From: Mucilaginibacter sp. KACC 22773
GTDB taxonomy: Bacteria > Bacteroidota > Bacteroidia > Sphingobacteriales > Sphingobacteriaceae
Assembly (NCBI RefSeq): GCF_028736215.1
Contig: NZ_CP117883.1
Span: forward strand, 5,828,001-5,892,000
Reading direction: 5' to 3'
DNA length: 64,000 nucleotides
The translations under genes were made by a program, and so were the position numbers. Of this stretch, positions 53,905-61,710 are shown piece after piece; position 1 is the stretch's first letter; every line of letters starts with the position of its first letter. The notes beneath the pieces were generated by a model that saw only the letters and a list, made by a program, of their open reading frames with translations, was not told where the DNA came from and made no database searches.

Positions 53905-54292
53905 AAAAAAGGGACCTCCAACTGATTAGCGCATCGGATCGTTAGATTGCATAACACTTGCCAGGCAAGTAGACCGTTACCCAAATTCTTGAGTCGCGCC
54001 ATTATTTCCAATATTATAGCTTTAAATACATTAATATCAACCATGAATACATCATTGAGAATACTAAGAATTATTACTAAATTTGTAGATTGTATAACCG
54101 TAGGTATCAAGTTCATCAGCATAGTGCTTCTGTTCGTTCTACCGAGTATTTATAATCAACCGGAGGTGATTATCACCGCAGATGCTTATAAAGCCAGTTA
54201 TGACAATGTCCAACCTCTATGCGCTAGTTCACATACATAGAGCAAAAGACGGTCTATACCAAACGCATATCGTATCCTTTGTCGGAGGTCCC
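53905..54292 (-). ncRNA. Candidate structured RNA upstream of the reverse transcriptase
   Basis: No convincing gene fills these 388 bases. Read on the minus strand, the region begins GGGGACCTCCGAC (54293-54281) and ends GTTGGAGGTCCC (53920-53909) just before the RT start. These two can pair over about 12 base pairs with one G-U, closing the whole region. Inside are ACTTGCCAGGCAAGT (7-bp hairpin near 53955), GGTGATTATCACC (near 54164), and a further complementary pair TAGCGCAT/ATGCGCTA (53925, 54218) that nests in the closing stem. A -7 box (54296-54303) would start the transcript at the first stem strand. Layouts like this occur in retrons and DRT systems. A 73-codon frame (53901-54122) with an ATGA overlap to the RT start is an alternative. 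Confidence 0.5.
54043..54240 (+). CDS. Possible small membrane protein opposite the RNA
   Basis: 65-codon frame, MNTSLRILRIITKFVDCITV onward, with a hydrophobic stretch VGIKFISIVLLFVLPSI that could cross the membrane. It runs antisense to the candidate RNA. Small hydrophobic toxins sometimes adjoin RT defence genes, but there is no promoter or ribosome-binding site, so it may be chance. Confidence 0.2.
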   Translation: MNTSLRILRIITKFVDCITVGIKFISIVLLFVLPSIYNQPEVIITADAYKASYDNVQPLCASSHT

Positions 54293-54312
54293 CTACAAAT
54301 ATATTATATTTG
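54278..54312 (+). promoter_or_regulatory. Promoter of the 54331 gene
   Basis: TTTG at 54278-54281, 23-base spacer, TATATTTG (-7) at 54305-54312. Predicted start near 54317, 14 bases before the ATG at 54331. This supports the ATG over the TTG at 54310. Confidence 0.65.
54296..54303 (-). promoter_or_regulatory. -7 box for the RNA and RT transcript
   Basis: TATATTTG on the minus strand. Transcription would start about 5 bases downstream, near 54291-54292, the first bases of the 5' arm of the closing stem. No clear -33 TTTG was found. It overlaps the oppositely oriented promoter of the 54331 gene. Confidence 0.5.
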
Positions 54313-54330
54313 ACATATTATTCTTGTAAT

Positions 54331-55443
54331 ATGCCTAAATTCCTAATCGGTGACATTGTCACAATTCTTTCCCACCCATTCACCGTAGAGACAACTGATA
54401 TTGTTATAAGCGGCGAATATTTGATGATCCCGCCTATAATGGTTGTTAGTGAAATAATAGATCATTCTAAGGACACTCCAACGCTGCAAGATAAATTCAA
54501 ATGCATATGGTTTTCGACAAAAGAAAATCAATTCAAGGAAAGTTATTTTTCTGAAGATGATTTAAAATCCCTACCGGCCGAAAAGAGTGATATCAGCGGG
54601 ATCGCAAAAAATTCGTTGGTATCGTTAATAAGTTCCCCGCTGGAATTAAGTAAACGACGTAGTTTTTTGAATAGAGAAACGCAGCAACAGGTCACCAAAA
54701 ACACCAGCTCGATAGCCGGGCTATTAACTTTCATCTCACCAGTAATGGCTGTTTTGGAAATTCGTGTCTTTGATAAATTAAAAGATAAAAAAACGTCTCC
54801 TGATATTCAATCCAAAAAGATTTATCCAGCACAGGTAGCCAAATGTAAATGGTTTGATTCAGTCTCAGAGAAATTTTCAGAGTGCTGGATACCGCTAGAA
54901 TGTTTGGCCGCGTTGCCTGAAGTCCCGCAAAGTTTGTTAGCATTAATTGCTCAGGTCATCAAAGACCGGCATTACCTTAAAACCTCAACAACAGTTGTTC
55001 GACCTGATCAATTAAGTAATCGTAGCGGGCATTACTACTTAAGTTGTTTTGACTATGTATTGTATCAAAATCAGACAATTGCCCTTGATGAGATTATAGA
55101 TCCGAGTGTATTGAGCAATCCATTTAAGGACTATGCCCCCCTGTTTAAAAAGCATGGTCGCAAGGTAAAAGAACTTAAACTTATGATCGATGTAGAACAA
55201 CTTATTGAAAAATCGATAAGTGATACTAAAAATAATTATCTGGTCATTAAATACCAGGACAACTATAATAACTTCACTGTTAGGACAATCAGCAACTATG
55301 AATTGATTATGGGAACTAATCCTCTAGATCCTGCGGGTCTCGCCATTAAATATGTTCGGGCATATTGCCATTTAAGACAGGCAGATAGAAACTTCAAACT
55401 CAGTGGCATTGTGGATGTTTCGGTTTTAGATGCGGAATTTTGA
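54331..55443 (+). CDS. Protein with duplicated modules and WYL-like tail, unknown
   Basis: 370 residues from the ATG at 54331. Two tandem modules share the ending Lys-Cys-x-Trp-Phe-x(n)-Phe-x-Glu followed by a Leu-Pro pair: module 1 (about 1-80) reads FKCIWFSTKENQFKESYF, module 2 (about 85-215) VAKCKWFDSVSEKFSECW. The last 90 residues contain NYLVIKYQDNYNNFTVRTIS, a pattern like WYL ligand-binding domains, although the WYL signature itself is not clear. No signal peptide. Between the RT system and the convergent Wadjet operon; function unknown. Confidence 0.55.
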   Translation: MPKFLIGDIVTILSHPFTVETTDIVISGEYLMIPPIMVVSEIIDHSKDTPTLQDKFKCIWFSTKENQFKESYFSEDDLKSLPAEKSDISGIAKNSLVSLISSPLELSKRRSFLNRETQQQVTKNTSSIAGLLTFISPVMAVLEIRVFDKLKDKKTSPDIQSKKIYPAQVAKCKWFDSVSEKFSECWIPLECLAALPEVPQSLLALIAQVIKDRHYLKTSTTVVRPDQLSNRSGHYYLSCFDYVLYQNQTIALDEIIDPSVLSNPFKDYAPLFKKHGRKVKELKLMIDVEQLIEKSISDTKNNYLVIKYQDNYNNFTVRTISNYELIMGTNPLDPAGLAIKYVRAYCHLRQADRNFKLSGIVDVSVLDAEF

Positions 55444-55470
55444 AGATAGGATTAAACCACCTGAAACGAC

Positions 55471-55557
55471 TTGAAGCTCGAAGAACTCCCCCCACTTCAT
55501 AAAAGCATTCAAGACACGTTGGCGGCAATAAAGGCCGTGGAATTATTAGCTGCTTAG
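55471..55557 (+). pseudogene. Short coding remnant beside jetD
   Basis: 28-codon stretch (LKLEELPPLHKSIQDTLAAI onward to LLAA, stop at 55555-55557) preceded by a stop and with only a TTG available as start. It reads like the tail of a helical protein and touches the jetD stop from the other strand. Could be chance. Confidence 0.2.
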
Positions 55558-56477
55558 CTTAAGTCTAACATAGTGACCAGATCGTTGGATTCTTCGATGA
55601 TCCATTGGTCTTGGGCTATAAGGGCATCTATGAGGATAAGTTGCCGACTATTGAAGACGCCTGCATTCGCTAACTCGTTGCGCTTTGCTTGGTTGTGCCA
55701 TATACTGCGGTGTTCTGTTTCGGCTATGCTTTTTGGGGCTCCATTGGGCATCAGCAATTTGATGTTAGGGATTTTTTGTCTCACTAATGGATAAATGATA
55801 AACAAGCCGTCATAGTCCCAGTCGCAAGAATAATAAATAGGCAGTTCACGGGTTTGTGCGTACTGGAGTTTGGCGATGTTTTTTCCACCGGCATACCAAA
55901 GTTCTATATGGTGTTTACGGGGTTTATTGGGCTTGGTCAAAAAGTCCAGGTTTTCGCATAACACGATGATTTCCGGGTCTTCACATTCGAGGCGGTACAT
56001 GTATTGCTGGTCTTTTTCATTGGAAAAATGAGTGACCTCTAAGATAACTTTCAGTGCGTCGACCACCGAGGAACGGTTGTCCAGGTATTTATCATTTTTG
56101 AAAAACATCTGTGATAAGCCGCGAACGGATTCATCGGCTTCGGCTAATTGTTTTCGGAGCTGATCAAGGTTTCCGGCATCTTTGTCGGCTTTGATCTTTA
56201 TAAGTATTTGGATGTCTTTTTCTTCGAAGCGGCTTTGGGATTTTAACAGGTTGTTGGTGTTCAGAAAGTCCTGGTATTTTTCAAAATTGCGTTGGTAATG
56301 TTTTTCATAAAACGGGGCAAACCCATATTGGGCTACTAAATGTTTGCCTTGTTCCTGTATCAGTCGCAATGGATCGGCCAAGTACGCGATTTCGCCGCTT
56401 TCCCTGAGCGTTTGGTTAATGCTTACGTTCTCCCGGTGATAAAGTTTATCAAGCGCTTTGAGTACTGTCCAGTTCAT
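55554..56477 (-). CDS. jetD: Wadjet nuclease subunit JetD
   Basis: 307 residues. The Toprim fold is in the C-terminal part: a glutamate in VLCENLDFLTKP (about 175) and the DxDxDG-like YYSCDWDYDGLFIIYPLVRQ (about 215), as in topoisomerase VI-like DNA cleavage subunits. In Wadjet, JetD cuts closed circular plasmid DNA after loop extrusion by JetABC. It overlaps jetC by 29 bases. The protein is shorter than the roughly 400 residues I recall for other JetD, so an N-terminal part may be reduced. Confidence 0.85.
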   Translation of the reverse strand: MNWTVLKALDKLYHRENVSINQTLRESGEIAYLADPLRLIQEQGKHLVAQYGFAPFYEKHYQRNFEKYQDFLNTNNLLKSQSRFEEKDIQILIKIKADKDAGNLDQLRKQLAEADESVRGLSQMFFKNDKYLDNRSSVVDALKVILEVTHFSNEKDQQYMYRLECEDPEIIVLCENLDFLTKPNKPRKHHIELWYAGGKNIAKLQYAQTRELPIYYSCDWDYDGLFIIYPLVRQKIPNIKLLMPNGAPKSIAETEHRSIWHNQAKRNELANAGVFNSRQLILIDALIAQDQWIIEESNDLVTMLDLS

Positions 56478-59400
56478 TGTTTTTTCGCTGTAAATAAGTG
56501 CGCAGGTCTTCAGCTTTATCTTTGGTTTTAAAATACGAAGCTGAGGGTGCGAAATTGATATTCTTGTCTTTTTTGCCTTTGATCAGGTGATGAGCGTACC
56601 AATCGTCAGCTAGTGTAGTGCGGAATGGATGGGGTGCCATTGTGATGATCTGGTAGCCGAACTCTTTGGCAATGGCGGGAAAAGTGTTAAAGTTCGAATT
56701 GTCCAGGCTCCCGATCTCTTCCAAAATAATAAAGCGTAAACCTTTCCGTTTTTCAGCCTGGACAAAGGATAACCGGGCAATGCCGAGTAGTGCGATAGCT
56801 GAGTACGTTTCGCCGGTACTACCGGGAATCTCTATATCGAACTCATCGGTTAGCTGGACCTCCAGTTTGAAATAGGTCTTGGGATCTAAGAGCTTCGCGA
56901 TAGGGACCCGTTCCGATAACCTGGCGGCCCGTTTGAAAAAATCCTCGATAAATTCGCTGATCGGTTTATCGAAGGGTATTTCCCCATCTTTTGCCGCCGT
57001 CCTGACGCGCTGTCCGATATCTTCGATAAGGTTGATATTAATCTGTTTATCATCCTGGAAGTCGATCTTGAAAAAGAAGCGTTCGCTGATCTGCCTGCCC
57101 TTGAAGAAAGTATTGATGGATTGAACGACGTTTTTATATTTCTTGTAATGTTTAAGCGTGCCTTCAAACACTTTCACCATGTTACTTTTGATTTCATCGG
57201 CGATCTTCAGGCGTTCGATATTGGCATTATGTAAGGCTTCAGCAATATTGTCGGTGGTTTTGATCTTCCCCCCAAGTAGGTTCTCTTCCATGACACGAAA
57301 AGAAAACGTTTTGTGGGCGATCTCGGCATTCACCGCGTCGTTGGCGTTATTTTTCGTCTCTTCAAAATGTGCCGCAGTTTGCCGGTATTTTAATTCCCGT
57401 TCTTTTTGGGCGTCTGCTGTTTCTACGCTTAAAATCTCCGCAGTTTTCGCTAAAGGCCAGGATTTATAGGTTGACAGGTTTTCTTCGTAACGCTGGTAAT
57501 AAGCGGTGTTTTTCAGCTCGAATGTTTGATTTTTGAGCAGTGCGGTTTGAGCCAGTCTGGTTATTTGCTGGATATAATCAGCTATTTTTTCGTTGTTGGT
57601 CTTGATCTCACCTTCCAATCTGACGGAAAATTTGCTGACGGCAGTTTTACGGTCGAGTTGTTGCTGATATCGGGCTTTCAATCGTCTTTTGAATACTTCT
57701 GGTTCTGCACCGTCGTGCGCGACCGGGACCTGCTCAAATACTTCTTCCAATTCCGACCGCAGGGCCGAACGAGAAATTTTCAAGTTCATGATCTTATTTT
57801 CTAACTGTAGAATACAGCCGACCGCCTCTTTTAACTTTTCAATACCCGAATAACTTTGCAAGAGGGGATCAAAACTCCGGCCAAGTATAGCCGTGTCGTA
57901 AGCCGATCCACGTTTAAAACGATCCAGTTGCTGGAGTTGTGCGGCCAGGCCGTCATTTTCCAGGCGTTTACGATTGGCTAGATCTGCTGCAGTAAAGGAT
58001 AAAGATTGGGCCATTGGGTCATAGGCAATAAATTCCGAAAGCGCACCGAGCTTGAGCCAGAAGCCTTTATTGGTTTCATCGATGCTGATTTCAAAATCCC
58101 TGAACAATGCCTCGGTATCCAGGAAACGCGGATCAGTTAGGGGATTAACCGGCTTTTTTACCGGTGCTGAGGCAAAATAGAGTACAGCTGAACGTTGTTC
58201 AGGGCTTAAATTCAGGTTTTGACCGGACAACCAATGCAGCAAGCTTTCCGATGCACTATTTTCCAGTAATGAAATCAAGCGGTCATTAAGTGTCTTTGCT
58301 TGGGTTAACCGGTTTGTTAAACTACTGATTGCTTGTTCTTGCTCCTGCCAGGCGGTATCAATAGCTCCCAGGGTGGGAAACTTTTGTAAAACGGTAAAAG
58401 CAAAATTGACCAGGTCTTTGATATCCTCTACTTTACGCAGTTCCATGTCGATCGGACGTGCCTGGTTTTTCCAGTCCGGATGCGGCACAACGGGCTTTAA
58501 TGCTTCCAGTTCATTGATCGCTTCATTCAAGTCTTCGATCCGGTGGGTTAAATCACCGTAGCGGGTATGAAGATCGACGTGGCTGTCGGCAATTTTTACG
58601 GCTTCCGTTAACGCCCGCTCCAATCGCGGAAGCTTTTTGTTTTTAGTTTCAAGCAGCCTTTGATGCTTTTGAAGTTCAACAAGCTCATCTTTACCCGCCT
58701 TTTCTTGTGAAGCGATTATGCCCAGTTCATGATAGAGTTGACTTAGTTCTGTGATCAGCAATTCTTTTTCGACGGCTTCGGCTGCGATATCTAATTGACG
58801 AAGTACTGTTAATTGCTCTTGCTTTTCCTCCAGCGACCGGATGTCTGTATGCAAACGGCCATATTCCCTTAATATCTTTTCCAGCGAAAGCTGCTGCTGC
58901 TGGTAATCGGTCAACAGGTCTTTTTCTTCGTCCTCGAACAGAAACTCTTTGAGGCTTTTGGAGGCGGCAGACGGGCTTAAATTCAAGGATTTTGCTTTCG
59001 AAAATGACTGGATCACTCGGGCAAACGCTTTCAGATTGCCCTCCGCTGACAGGTTGATCGATAGCACTTCCTTATCAAATAAAAACTGGTAATACTGCCG
59101 GACATCTTCTTTTTTCCGGAAAGTTTTCAGGTAGATACCCTTATCCTTCAGCCCGGCCGCCAGCATTTTAGTATCGGGTATGCTCGTGCCGCCTAACAGG
59201 AAATCTTTCGCCCAGGGAATTTCTTGTTCAGTAAGTGTCAATTGGTTGATATCTGCATCCAATTCCGGGGTTTTCAACAGTACAAATGGAGCGATCCGGG
59301 TACCAGATTGGGCGCTTAACGAAATTCCGATAGCCAAAAAAGCCCCCTGTTTAACTTCGACATTGAGGAAACAATAAGCCACCCCGACCCCGTAAGGTAA

Positions 59401-59619
59401 GGTATAGATGCTGCGTTTTTCATTCTTGACCGCATCTGTTCCGAACTCGATCAGGTCAGTATCATAAATAAATAATAATTGCATCAGATCGGCGATCACC
59501 GATTTACCGACACCATTAGGGCCGATAAAGTCGGTACGCAGCGGGTGAAAGAGATAGTCGTGTACGTAATGCTTCAGCATACCGACGGTGGAGAGACTGT
59601 AGATCCTGGGATAATTCAT
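56449..59619 (-). CDS. jetC: Wadjet SMC-like ATPase JetC
   Basis: 1056 residues. Walker A GPNGVGKS at residues 33-40, long coiled-coil arms (about 250-450 and 620-800), a hinge region between, and at the C-terminus the ABC signature region TGETYSAIALLGIARLSFVQ and Walker B LRFIILEEIGSLDNSN. This is the MukB/SMC-like motor that extrudes DNA loops in the Wadjet system. It overlaps jetB by 4 bases. Confidence 0.93.
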   Translation of the reverse strand: MNYPRIYSLSTVGMLKHYVHDYLFHPLRTDFIGPNGVGKSVIADLMQLLFIYDTDLIEFGTDAVKNEKRSIYTLPYGVGVAYCFLNVEVKQGAFLAIGISLSAQSGTRIAPFVLLKTPELDADINQLTLTEQEIPWAKDFLLGGTSIPDTKMLAAGLKDKGIYLKTFRKKEDVRQYYQFLFDKEVLSINLSAEGNLKAFARVIQSFSKAKSLNLSPSAASKSLKEFLFEDEEKDLLTDYQQQQLSLEKILREYGRLHTDIRSLEEKQEQLTVLRQLDIAAEAVEKELLITELSQLYHELGIIASQEKAGKDELVELQKHQRLLETKNKKLPRLERALTEAVKIADSHVDLHTRYGDLTHRIEDLNEAINELEALKPVVPHPDWKNQARPIDMELRKVEDIKDLVNFAFTVLQKFPTLGAIDTAWQEQEQAISSLTNRLTQAKTLNDRLISLLENSASESLLHWLSGQNLNLSPEQRSAVLYFASAPVKKPVNPLTDPRFLDTEALFRDFEISIDETNKGFWLKLGALSEFIAYDPMAQSLSFTAADLANRKRLENDGLAAQLQQLDRFKRGSAYDTAILGRSFDPLLQSYSGIEKLKEAVGCILQLENKIMNLKISRSALRSELEEVFEQVPVAHDGAEPEVFKRRLKARYQQQLDRKTAVSKFSVRLEGEIKTNNEKIADYIQQITRLAQTALLKNQTFELKNTAYYQRYEENLSTYKSWPLAKTAEILSVETADAQKERELKYRQTAAHFEETKNNANDAVNAEIAHKTFSFRVMEENLLGGKIKTTDNIAEALHNANIERLKIADEIKSNMVKVFEGTLKHYKKYKNVVQSINTFFKGRQISERFFFKIDFQDDKQININLIEDIGQRVRTAAKDGEIPFDKPISEFIEDFFKRAARLSERVPIAKLLDPKTYFKLEVQLTDEFDIEIPGSTGETYSAIALLGIARLSFVQAEKRKGLRFIILEEIGSLDNSNFNTFPAIAKEFGYQIITMAPHPFRTTLADDWYAHHLIKGKKDKNINFAPSASYFKTKDKAEDLRTYLQRKNNELDSTQSA

Positions 59620-60290
59620 ATTTGTTTCCCCGCTTTTACTTTTTTTGAAAAGGCTGCTAGATCCTGAAGCTCGGTTTCATAAAGTTCAGCTATCCGGTGA
59701 ATACTCGGATTGATAACAAAACAAAGCTCTTCCTGCCCGGAAGATGATTGCGTTACCCAGCCGAGGTCATTAAACTTCGTGATAGCTACTTTGAACCGGC
59801 GTTCGGCCGATTGCCATTCGGGGTCTGTATATTCCGTTCGGAGTTCCGGGAACAACATCCGCTGTAGAGCTATTCGGTTATCGCCTGACTGAATATCTTC
59901 CCTGATCATTGTCCAGGAGATTTTCTTTTCCGGATCAAAGAAACGCGTAAAATACATATCCAGGAGCATCAAGGCCGTAACGGTCTGTAGCTCCGTGAGT
60001 GCCCGGTAACGGGATGGGTCGCTTAACTTTCCCTTACCGGCATCAAAGAAATTGAGATAATAATAGGTCGAGCGGTCAAACATCTTCCGCCCCAGTTCCA
60101 TACCGTATAGCTGACGATAGTAATTTTGAAAATCACGATAGTAATCCTCCAACACGGAAAATATCCCGTAATCCGTGACCAGGATATGCCGGCCCGACAA
60201 CAGTTTGATATTCAAATCGGCAAAATACCGGGCGACCGTTTCTTCCATCAGGAAACGAAAGTCCGCAGTTTTTTCATTTTCATTTTCCAT
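59616..60290 (-). CDS. jetB: Wadjet KITE-type subunit JetB (DUF4194)
   Basis: 224 residues. Winged-helix-rich protein with the segment RYFADLNIKLLSGRHILVTD (near 20) and C-terminal WVTQSSSGQEELCFVINPSI. By position between jetA and jetC and by size it is the KITE-like JetB, which bridges the kleisin JetA and the SMC-like heads. It overlaps jetA by 43 bases and jetC by 4. Confidence 0.85.
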   Translation of the reverse strand: MENENEKTADFRFLMEETVARYFADLNIKLLSGRHILVTDYGIFSVLEDYYRDFQNYYRQLYGMELGRKMFDRSTYYYLNFFDAGKGKLSDPSRYRALTELQTVTALMLLDMYFTRFFDPEKKISWTMIREDIQSGDNRIALQRMLFPELRTEYTDPEWQSAERRFKVAITKFNDLGWVTQSSSGQEELCFVINPSIHRIAELYETELQDLAAFSKKVKAGKQI

Positions 60291-61633
60291 ATCGTCAGGC
60301 TCGTATTTTTCAATTCAAAGGGCTGGGGTATTATCTCCAAATGGTGTTCCTCGTGCTCGGATACATATTGGGTAAGTTCTACAGCGACATGATAGGCCAC
60401 GGTGAGATCGTTTTCTTTGACCAGGATAGCTTCCATGAGGTCCCCTAATTCCAGTTCTTCCTGTGCTGCCAACAACTTTTTACATTCATCCACCCAAAAG
60501 CTAATCACCTCCTGTTGTTTGACTGCTGCATCTATCAGCTGCATTTCCTGACGCTGGTAATCCTCATCGATCTCTGGTTCAGCGATAAGATTTGACCGCG
60601 TCAGGCCGTAATCATAGTACTCCGGGTAATGAAATCTTATTTTTTCGAAAACCAAACCTTTAACCAGGGCTTTGTTAACGAACGGCAGTTCATCTTCGCG
60701 GTAGGTAGTATTCTCCAATACTGTTTGGTATAAGCGCTTGACCTGTATCCTGAAATGCGATCTGGCTGAAAAATTCTCATGCAGTTCGCTCAATTTTTCG
60801 CTGGCCCGGTGTATCTGGCGCCGGATATTGCCTATCTTATAATCGATGGTTTCAAAGAATGCCTCGATATCTGCATAAATATCAGTGGCTTTTAACCAGT
60901 TCATTTTCAACTGCGCCAAATGCTGATTTTCCTCCGCAGTTTCCGGATGTTTAAAATCCTCGATCTGCTGGTAGAAGCTATCCACATGTGTTCGGAGAGA
61001 ACGCATAAACCGGTCTTTCGAAGCGATGGCATCGGCGATATCTTCGGCCCGTTCACCGAAGCCGTGAAACACCAATACGAATTTTTTGACCATCTCGGTC
61101 GCGCTGTCATCCGCCGAATTTAAAATGGTGTTTAGTGACTCGTAGGATTTTTCCAGTGTATCTTCCAGCGTTTCCAAATGGTCCTTCAGGATGCGCTTAT
61201 GCCCGGAAACGAACTCCCGCCCAAACCTCCGCTCCATATCATCAATGGTCCGGATCTCATTCAGGCGTATACTAAAATACTTTTCAAAGTTGGCCTTTAA
61301 TTGAAAATCCTTGTAAGGGTTGTCCAGTTTACGCAGCATCAATTCAACCAAACTCTCGGCGTGATCGGTCAGGTAATACTTTCCGGGTTCCAAAGGCACA
61401 TTCCGGATAAAATAGTGAATGAGTTGTTTAATGATCTTTTCCGTCTGCACCGTTTGTGCCTCGTCATACCTGGCAATACTATCAAGGATATATTTAATAT
61501 CACTGCTTGTAAAGTGCCGCCCCAGCGCCTTGGACTTAATCCGTTGATAGAGCTCAATGACCAACAGCCCACCCTGATATTTCGATGGCAGCAGTTGGTC
61601 ATATTTGTCAAAAAGATCGCTGGATTCAGGCAT
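60248..61633 (-). CDS. jetA: Wadjet kleisin-like subunit JetA (DUF3375)
   Basis: 461 residues, almost entirely helical, no catalytic motif, consistent with the DUF3375 kleisin that closes the SMC ring. Visible elements: LFDKYDQLLPSKYQGGLLVI (start), RFGREFVSGHKRILKDHLET (middle), EEDYQRQEMQLIDA-like region, and a C-terminal strand KNTSLTIWKMKMKKLR. First gene of the jetABCD operon; a palindrome and A/T-rich promoter region lie between it and the divergent gene at 61711. Confidence 0.88.
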   Translation of the reverse strand: MPESSDLFDKYDQLLPSKYQGGLLVIELYQRIKSKALGRHFTSSDIKYILDSIARYDEAQTVQTEKIIKQLIHYFIRNVPLEPGKYYLTDHAESLVELMLRKLDNPYKDFQLKANFEKYFSIRLNEIRTIDDMERRFGREFVSGHKRILKDHLETLEDTLEKSYESLNTILNSADDSATEMVKKFVLVFHGFGERAEDIADAIASKDRFMRSLRTHVDSFYQQIEDFKHPETAEENQHLAQLKMNWLKATDIYADIEAFFETIDYKIGNIRRQIHRASEKLSELHENFSARSHFRIQVKRLYQTVLENTTYREDELPFVNKALVKGLVFEKIRFHYPEYYDYGLTRSNLIAEPEIDEDYQRQEMQLIDAAVKQQEVISFWVDECKKLLAAQEELELGDLMEAILVKENDLTVAYHVAVELTQYVSEHEEHHLEIIPQPFELKNTSLTIWKMKMKKLRTFVS

Positions 61634-61654
61634 TGGATAAATTAGGTATTTACT

Positions 61655-61667
61655 AATATCCGATATT
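61655..61667. promoter_or_regulatory. Palindrome between jetA and the divergent nuclease gene
   Basis: AATATC-C-GATATT, a 6+1+6 palindrome in the 77-base A/T-rich spacer shared by the two divergent genes. A possible operator that would couple their expression. Confidence 0.35.
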
Positions 61668-61710
61668 ATTTTTAATATTCCGTAATTGCTGAATAATACA
61701 GCCTAACCTC

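Noticed and set aside
53901..54122. 73-codon minus-strand frame overlapping the RT start by ATGA
   Set aside because: The ATGA overlap looks like coupling, but the product is unlike any family I know and it runs through the 3' part of the candidate RNA. I kept it as an alternative in the RNA entry and did not list it as a gene.
53969..54256. TAGACCGT / ACGGTCTA complementary pair inside the candidate RNA
   Set aside because: An 8-base match is expected about once by chance in this distance and it would cross the TAGCGCAT pair.
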